This document shows, piece by piece, positions 59,901 through 64,000 of a stretch of 64,000 bases of DNA. Position numbers and translations under genes: made by a program. This stretch comes from Ectocarpus siliculosus. Its lineage: Eukaryota > Sar > Phaeophyceae > Ectocarpales > Ectocarpaceae. The stretch covers positions 5,809,775 through 5,873,774 of the forward strand of contig FN649741.1 in NCBI GenBank assembly GCA_000310025.1, given 5' to 3'. A model generated the notes under the pieces. The model had not been told where the DNA came from. It saw only the letters and a program-made list of their open reading frames with translations, and did no database searches. Within the stretch, counting starts at the first letter, position 1; each line of letters begins with the position of its first letter.

Positions 59901-62861
59901 CACGGGGAGATTGTACTTGTGCAGACGGCAGTCGGAGATGGCTGCGCCACACGCCTCGAGTGTGTTGGTCTGGTGTCTCTTCTCTTGTTTCAAGTCAAGT
60001 CTCTTGTCTTTTATCCATTGCCGTGTTTGCGGGGGCGTCTGCGGCGATTGGTGGTGCGACAAACAGACGGCGCTCGTGATACCTGCAATGTCCCGGTGCC
60101 GGTTGTAAGCGTAGTCCCGGCGTGTAGACGGCGACGGAGGGTGGCAAGGCCAGGGGGGGCGTTTGGTCCACTGCCATTGCTGCTAGAGAGGTCATGCTGG
60201 CTCAGTTCACGAGGGACATCTCTGCGAATCTTCGACTCGACACTGTCGCCCCCTCCCCCCCCCCCCCACTCTCCTCCTCTGTCTGTCTCCTCCTCTTGCC
60301 TCGCCCTGCGATGGGTTCCTCCACGCCGGCCGCTTGTTGACCCTTGCAGGTGGAGGGGCAGGTTATGGGATCACCTAGCGAGAACATCCTGAAGCAGTCC
60401 TTCGGCGGATTGTACAGCAACGAGCTGCTCGCTGAGGGGGGTCTTCTTTACAGCGAGCGCCCAGAACCCTTCTCGTACATTTCTGTGGAGGTACGGTCGT
60501 GCGACACTTTCATATATGTGTGGTGCAGGTTTTTTTGCATGACTGTCTTCGATTATTCTGGTTAACGGGCAAGTTAGAAAAACGGCGAGAGGGGTGACCA
60601 AACAATCAGCGCGTACCGTTGTGTTATGTGGCGGCGGTTCACGACAGCCCCCTACTAATAGCTCTGGCCAACACTTGGGTTTCTCGCAGATGATGACAAG
60701 AACAACGACAATTTGGAGGTTGCGTTAGAAGTTTCGAGACAACATCCTACCCGCGTGTGCGATAAATTTAGTGGAGACGTTCGACGAAGGGTGGTGGCAA
60801 GGGCCGGCGCAGCAGGATGCATGACCATACCGTCGCGAACGCGTGTTGGGCGTCCTTTTGTGCCCGCGAGGCTTTGTTGAGACCGGCGGCTTGCTTACTT
60901 GCTTGTCGTGTTTTTGTTGCCACTTTCCCAGGTGAAGAACATGAAGACCCTGGCAGAGGCTCTGGAGGTGTTCACCGCCGAGGAGGTGGTGAGCTTCAAG
61001 TGGGACAAGGAAATCAACGCCGAGACAGGTGTGCTGTGGCTGTGCTAACAGCACGAGCTACTTAGAAGTACATCCGGAGACGCAAGGGCCGCGGTGTCGC
61101 TTTGTTTCCATGATTGACAGCTGGGCGTGGTCCATGGCTCAGGCAGAGGGGTGTTATGCGTATGCCCATGAACGTGGCCCATGGCTCAAAACACAGGGGG
61201 CAGGCCTTCTATGCGAAAGCATTTTTGACGTGCAATTCATGCCGATCTGTTACGCCGTGCTAAGTATTGTTATGGCGGTGACCACAGATGGACAGCAGGA
61301 GAGCGAAACATGAAAATATTTTAGCCGAGCATGCACTAGCTCACAAAGCTTTGTTGCTGTCCGCATTGTGTGCCAAAATAATGATGATCATACGTACGTA
61401 CGTGGCAGTCATTTGGCGCCCAAAGCCTTGCCATGAACTGCTGTAGTTTTTTTGGACGACAAAGTTGTCGGCCTTTGGGATGCAGCTCAATGTAGCACGC
61501 GGTAGGCACACGGCCTATAACTCCCCCGGCCGGTGTTGTTTGGTCTGATCCTCCGCACGGTGGATCCGGTGAAATTATTTAACAGGCGAGCGACAGGCGG
61601 TGACGCTCAACACGAAGAAGAGGTGCTCCATCAAGTCCCTCCCGAACCACCTCCTCATACACCTCAAGCGCTTCGACTTCGACTTCGACACCATGCAACA
61701 GACCAAGGTGTGATGGTTGCTTGACGTCGGTGGGCATGGTGTTTTGGCGGGTGTCGCTCGCTCGCTGATGATGAGAAAGAACCGCTGTGACGATGGGTGA
61801 CGGGGTTGATGGTGGTGTGAAGAGTGCGACGTCTTGATCGTCCGCAAGCGTGCTGCGAGTTCTTTTCGTCCTTTTTTTTTTACATATGCTTTAGCTTAAC
61901 GTTACTTGTTCTCGTGTTTTTGACGTATACTGTAGCATGAAGTGATTCGTGCTAATTGTTTTTGCATACATTTTAACAGCAGTAGCATAAAGTTTTTCGT
62001 TCTTATTTTTTTTCATATACTGCAGCGCACAGTTGATAATAAAGAGCGTGTTGTGGCGGTTTCAGTACAATAATAATGTGCCGTTGTACTCTGTGGGTGC
62101 GTGTGAAACACCCGCACGTGCCCGCCGTGAGCCACGAACCCCGAACCTCATCCCATTTCGACTCGCCTGCCTTGCCCGCTTCCCGCGTCCCCGCAGATCA
62201 ACGACCGCTTGGAGTTCCCGATAGAACTGAACATGTACCCCTACACGAAGGAGGGGCGGGCTGCTACCACTGCCGCCGCTAGCAAGGAGGGGGGTCACGA
62301 GGAGGTTGGGACCGAGGGGGCTGATGCCGAAGTCGAGGTGAGCGGGAAGAACGGGGTGGGTGGGTAGGAAGGGTGTCTGCGTCATCTGGCGGTTGGCGTG
62401 GTCGTTGGGACAAGTGAGCAAAGGAAGCACAGCTGTACAGTACTATTAGCTGCTTTTCGGCTCACCTCGGTCGTCGTTGCTGGTGTTGTTCATCGGTGTC
62501 AGTGCCTGTGTTGTGGTGTGTCAGGCAACGCCCCCGCCCCCCCCCCCGCCCGACCTGCTGAAGACTACACAGTCGGAGTATATATGTAGTTCTGCGATTT
62601 GGCTGCGGTGCGGTTGCCACGTTGTCTGCTTATCTGTGCTCCGTTTGACCTCTTGTCGCTTTCGCTGTGTGCCGCGAAGAAGGAAGAAGAGCCAGCAAAG
62701 CCGGAAGAGTACTACCACTACCACCTCGCCGGAGTCGTGGTGCACATGGGCACGGCCAACTCCGGGCACTACTACAGCTACATACGTCCGAGGGACGGCG
62801 GCGGCGAGTGGCTGGAGTTCAACGATACCGTGGTGTCCACCTTCGATGTTGAGGTACGCTG

Positions 62862-62958
<97 letters not shown>

Positions 62959-63859
62959 GATCCACTTCGTGGCCCGATGAAGACAGGCGTGTGTGATTGT
63001 TTCACATGGGATTGTTTCTATTGGCACTTGTGTGCCACGTCCGGTACGTGTTGGAAGCAGGGAGCGCTTTCGTGTGCAGATCCGCCGCTGCCGCTTGCTG
63101 AAACGAGCGGTTGCGGTGTGATGTGCGACTCCTTCTCCCTCTCCTTGGCCACGCGTCGAAAGTTAAGGTTGCTCACCCACCCGCTGTTCTGCTCTAACAA
63201 TGCAGAGAGGGTTTCTACCAAGCCCCTCGCTGAACGAAACACCGCAGTAAGATATCCACCTACAATACTGTACTAGTGAGGTGACGTCGCCACCACCGCC
63301 CGCAACGTGCACAATACCCCACACGTCTCCTCCGAACCCCACCGCCCCAGGACATGGAGGCTGAATGCTACGGGGGCGAGGAAAACTCCCAGCACAGCAC
63401 TTCCTACCAGCGCTCCCAGCACGCGCAGCAGGGCCAGTACAGCAGCGTCGTCAACGGCTCTGGATCCTCTTCCTCGTCCTCCTCCGCGTGGAGGCGAGAG
63501 AGGACGCGCAACGCCTTCATGCTGGTCTACGACAGAGTCATGCCGGAACAGCAGCAAGGGGAGCCGGGGGTGGGAGAGGGCAGTGGTAGCCGTCGCCGCC
63601 GCCGCCGCGGCCCTTCGCCGAGTGCGTCGCCTCGGTCCCTGTCGCCGCCACCGCCGCTGCTGTCTCCTACCGCCGCCGCCGCCGCCGCCGCCGCTGTCTC
63701 CGCTTCGCCGGGAGCAGGCGGTGACGGTGACGATTGGAAGCGTGGGGGGAAGGGGCGGGGGGCGGTGGTGCTGGGTCCGAGGCGGCGGAAGCGGTTCCGA
63801 GCGAGGGTCCCCGCGGTGTTCATGCGACAGATTCACCGGGAGAACCTGGAGTTTTGGAG
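28146..63859 (+). CDS. Giant USP9X/fat facets-like ubiquitin-specific protease with N-terminal MABP-like and Tudor-like domains (3' end outside window)
   Basis: Cysteine protease that removes ubiquitin from substrates. Forty-five exons chain in frame from ATG 28146 to a donor at 63860, giving about 2,740 residues so far. Human USP9X has about 2,550-2,570. Order: MABP-like triple repeat (residues 1-250), Tudor-like (251-298), helical repeats (299 to about 1360), ubiquitin-like (about 1361-1465), helical repeats (1466 to about 2190), USP core (about 2191-2650, with insert) and a low-complexity tail. Exon lists are in the domain entries. No exon ends in a stop and no promoter-like break separates N-terminal from catalytic exons, so I treat it as one gene. 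A split near 31-32 kb cannot be excluded without RNA. Low-complexity Gly, Ala and Ser inserts interrupt otherwise conserved helices. The large introns carry repeats and two assembly gaps. Family assignment is secure from the catalytic boxes and from sequences such as [12 protein letters not shown]-like and LLWES-like repeats. Confidence 0.88.
30928..31071 (+). other. Tudor/chromo-barrel-like module, exon 4 of the USP gene
   Basis: One 48-codon exon, phase 0 at both ends. It reads [19 protein letters not shown], then a strand with MRVHFQGY and [10 protein letters not shown]. The W-x-D/A-x-D...W-x-A-x-V...V-H-F-x-G-Y pattern is that of Tudor-knot, MBT or Agenet-type barrels that bind methylated or basic peptides. 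The one-domain-one-exon symmetric phase suggests gain by exon insertion. Confidence 0.7.
34122..34156. repeat. (CCTGT)n pentanucleotide repeat
   Basis: About seven tandem copies of TCCTG/CCTGT lie just upstream of the acceptor of USP exon 34207-34340. Confidence 0.9.
34441..34492. repeat. (TC)26 microsatellite
   Basis: Uninterrupted TC dinucleotides about 100 nt after the 5' splice site of the 4.9-kb intron. Confidence 0.95.
34714..34979. repeat. 65-bp perfect inverted repeat flanking an assembly gap
   Basis: 34714-34778 (ends CCAGGGGATCTTCG) is the exact reverse complement of 34915-34979. Similarity decays on both sides. The 100-N gap (34808-34907) lies between the arms. This could be the terminal inverted repeats of a transposable element whose interior is unassembled, or a fold-back assembly artefact. 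Confidence 0.9.
34808..34907. other. Assembly gap (100 N)
   Basis: Run of exactly 100 N, which commonly denotes a gap of unknown size. Confidence 0.99.
35085..38690. repeat. Mosaic non-coding repeat array (blocks A, B, C)
   Basis: Block A (starts GGAGACGAATAGAAACAT) occurs at about 35085-35580 and 37525-38020. Block B (contains ATCTCGTGCGGTTGGCTTCC) occurs at about 35581-36028, 36790-37230 and 38021-38470. Block C (contains TTTCAAGACCTAGAACGGAG) occurs at about 36029-36280, 36380-36640, 37249-37495 and, diverged, 38480-38680. 35671-35859 and 36881-37069 are 189 bp long and differ at essentially one base. Order is A-B-C-C-B-C-A-B-C, all on one strand. No open frame shared by the copies suggests a protein. 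It is unclassified: large tandem satellite or degenerate non-autonomous element. Confidence 0.85.
46475..47311 (+). other. Candidate GC-AG intron inside the Ubl-coding part of the USP gene
   Basis: The exon ends HPANQ with CAG, and the next bases are GCACGT. The downstream acceptor TTCAG precedes VRLVFSHR. Only this junction keeps the Ubl spacing between the helix and the RLIF-like strand. The nearby GTAAAG donor would shift the frame, and the upstream GTGTCT donor would delete eleven helix residues. Confidence 0.65.
46773..46835. repeat. (ATGTC)n pentanucleotide repeat
   Basis: About twelve copies with late ATGTC-to-GTGTC variants, inside the GC-AG intron. A short (GGGA)n run follows near 46903-46920. 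Confidence 0.9.
50669..50973. other. Assembly gap (305 N) between poly-C tracts
   Basis: N run in the USP intron 49929-51100. The left flank is (CACTCC)n leading into about 15 C; the right flank is about 19 C. The homopolymer probably caused the assembly break. The gap sits in an intron on the present model, but an exon inside it cannot be excluded. Confidence 0.97.
51857..52197. repeat. Three-copy dispersed repeat, two direct and one inverted
   Basis: A ~65-bp unit with GTAAGAGGCGGAGA, CACTTTCAAAG-like and CGATTGCTCC blocks occurs at about 51857-51925 and 51966-52030 (+). An inverted copy lies at about 52134-52197. All are in the USP intron 51188-52259. The second and third copies form an inverted repeat with a roughly 100-nt spacer. 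Confidence 0.85.
54868..54918. repeat. (TC)n microsatellite
   Basis: About 25 TC units followed by (GT)n, in the USP intron between exons 54194-54457 and 55000-55050. Confidence 0.95.
56938..56986. repeat. (GA)n microsatellite next to a 5' splice site
   Basis: About 24 GA units beginning 25 nt after the donor that ends USP exon 56345-56912. Confidence 0.95.
58654..62853 (+). other. USP catalytic core (exons 37-44 of the USP gene)
   Basis: Exons 58654-58876, 59193-59306, 59747-59872, 60350-60490, 60932-61028, 61586-61707, 62197-62337 and 62680-62853. The Cys box is [20 protein letters not shown], with the catalytic Cys codon at 58850-58852. It is followed by [41 protein letters not shown], and [12 protein letters not shown]. 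The His box is [20 protein letters not shown], with the His codon at 62767-62769, and then WLEFND supplies Asn/Asp. The triad therefore looks intact and the enzyme is probably active. The position before CY is Ile rather than the usual Thr. The finger region between [10 protein letters not shown] and [10 protein letters not shown] lacks the two CxxC zinc ligands. Confidence 0.95.
62864..62956. repeat. (GA)46 microsatellite next to a 5' splice site
   Basis: Longest dinucleotide tract of the window (about 46 units), starting about 10 nt after the donor that ends USP exon 62680-62853. Confidence 0.95.
63351..63859 (+). other. End of USP core plus Arg/Ser/Pro/Ala-rich insert (last exon seen)
   Basis: Opens [12 protein letters not shown], the standard ECFGG-like closing motif. 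A Ser run follows, then [13 protein letters not shown], the usual NAYxLxYxR end of USP cores. About 90 residues follow with [20 protein letters not shown] and an eight-Ala run coded by GCC repeats, then [20 protein letters not shown]. The donor GTTGGT at 63860 is weak but the frame stays open only briefly beyond it. The remainder, 63860-64000, is taken as intron. Confidence 0.8.
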
Positions 63860-64000
63860 GTTGGTGTGCGGCACAGAATTGGTCACGTGCTCTCTCGCGC
63901 GCTCTCGTGTTTCTGCTAGACACCGAACTCGAGCGCGTGTGTTTTTTGTTTTGACTTTCGCCGAACCTATGCGCACGCGCCCCAAATTCGGTGGCCGACC

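Overview
The window is nuclear DNA of an intron-rich, moderately GC-rich eukaryote. Introns are mostly GT-AG with occasional GC-AG, exons are short (typically 80-300 nt), and introns and spacers carry many simple repeats and the octamer ACAGCAGT. Protein content and gene style fit a stramenopile, most probably a brown alga of the Ectocarpus type. That assignment is inference from style, not from a search. No bacterial operons, rRNA, tRNA, CRISPR array or recognisable transposase was found.

Layout. (1) 91-7440 (+): 3' part of a cytosolic-type glutamyl-tRNA synthetase with an N-terminal GST-like domain; its first exon(s) lie left of the window. (2) 9313-12133 (-): a complete five-exon 14-3-3 protein, convergent with the synthetase. 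(3) 15468-18129 (-): a complete five-exon small secreted protein with a signal peptide and two copies of a Cys-containing beta-sandwich-like repeat. (4) 19875 to about 27061 (-): a flavoprotein of the amine oxidase/phytoene-desaturase-like superfamily; its first exon is unresolved. (5) 28146 to beyond the right edge (+): one very large gene, divergent from the flavoprotein, encoding a giant ubiquitin-specific protease related to USP9X/fat facets. I could join 45 exons in frame, about 2,740 residues, and the gene continues past the window.

The large gene is the most interesting object. Its N-terminus reads as three MABP-like (beta-prism) repeats followed by a Tudor/chromo-barrel-like module. 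Then come a long helical-repeat region, a ubiquitin-like domain, more helical repeats and the USP catalytic core. The Cys, His and Asn/Asp boxes are intact, but the zinc-ribbon cysteines of the fingers seem to be absent. I do not recall this combination being described and could not search for it.

A 4.9 kb intron of this gene holds an assembly gap bracketed by a 65-bp inverted repeat, followed by 3.6 kb of mosaic, non-coding repeat. A second gap (305 N) sits between poly-C tracts. The genes are housekeeping or regulatory (translation, phosphoprotein binding, secretion, plastid-type redox, deubiquitination) and show no pathway clustering. All exon boundaries were assigned by eye from splice consensus, reading phase and family similarity; RNA evidence was not available.
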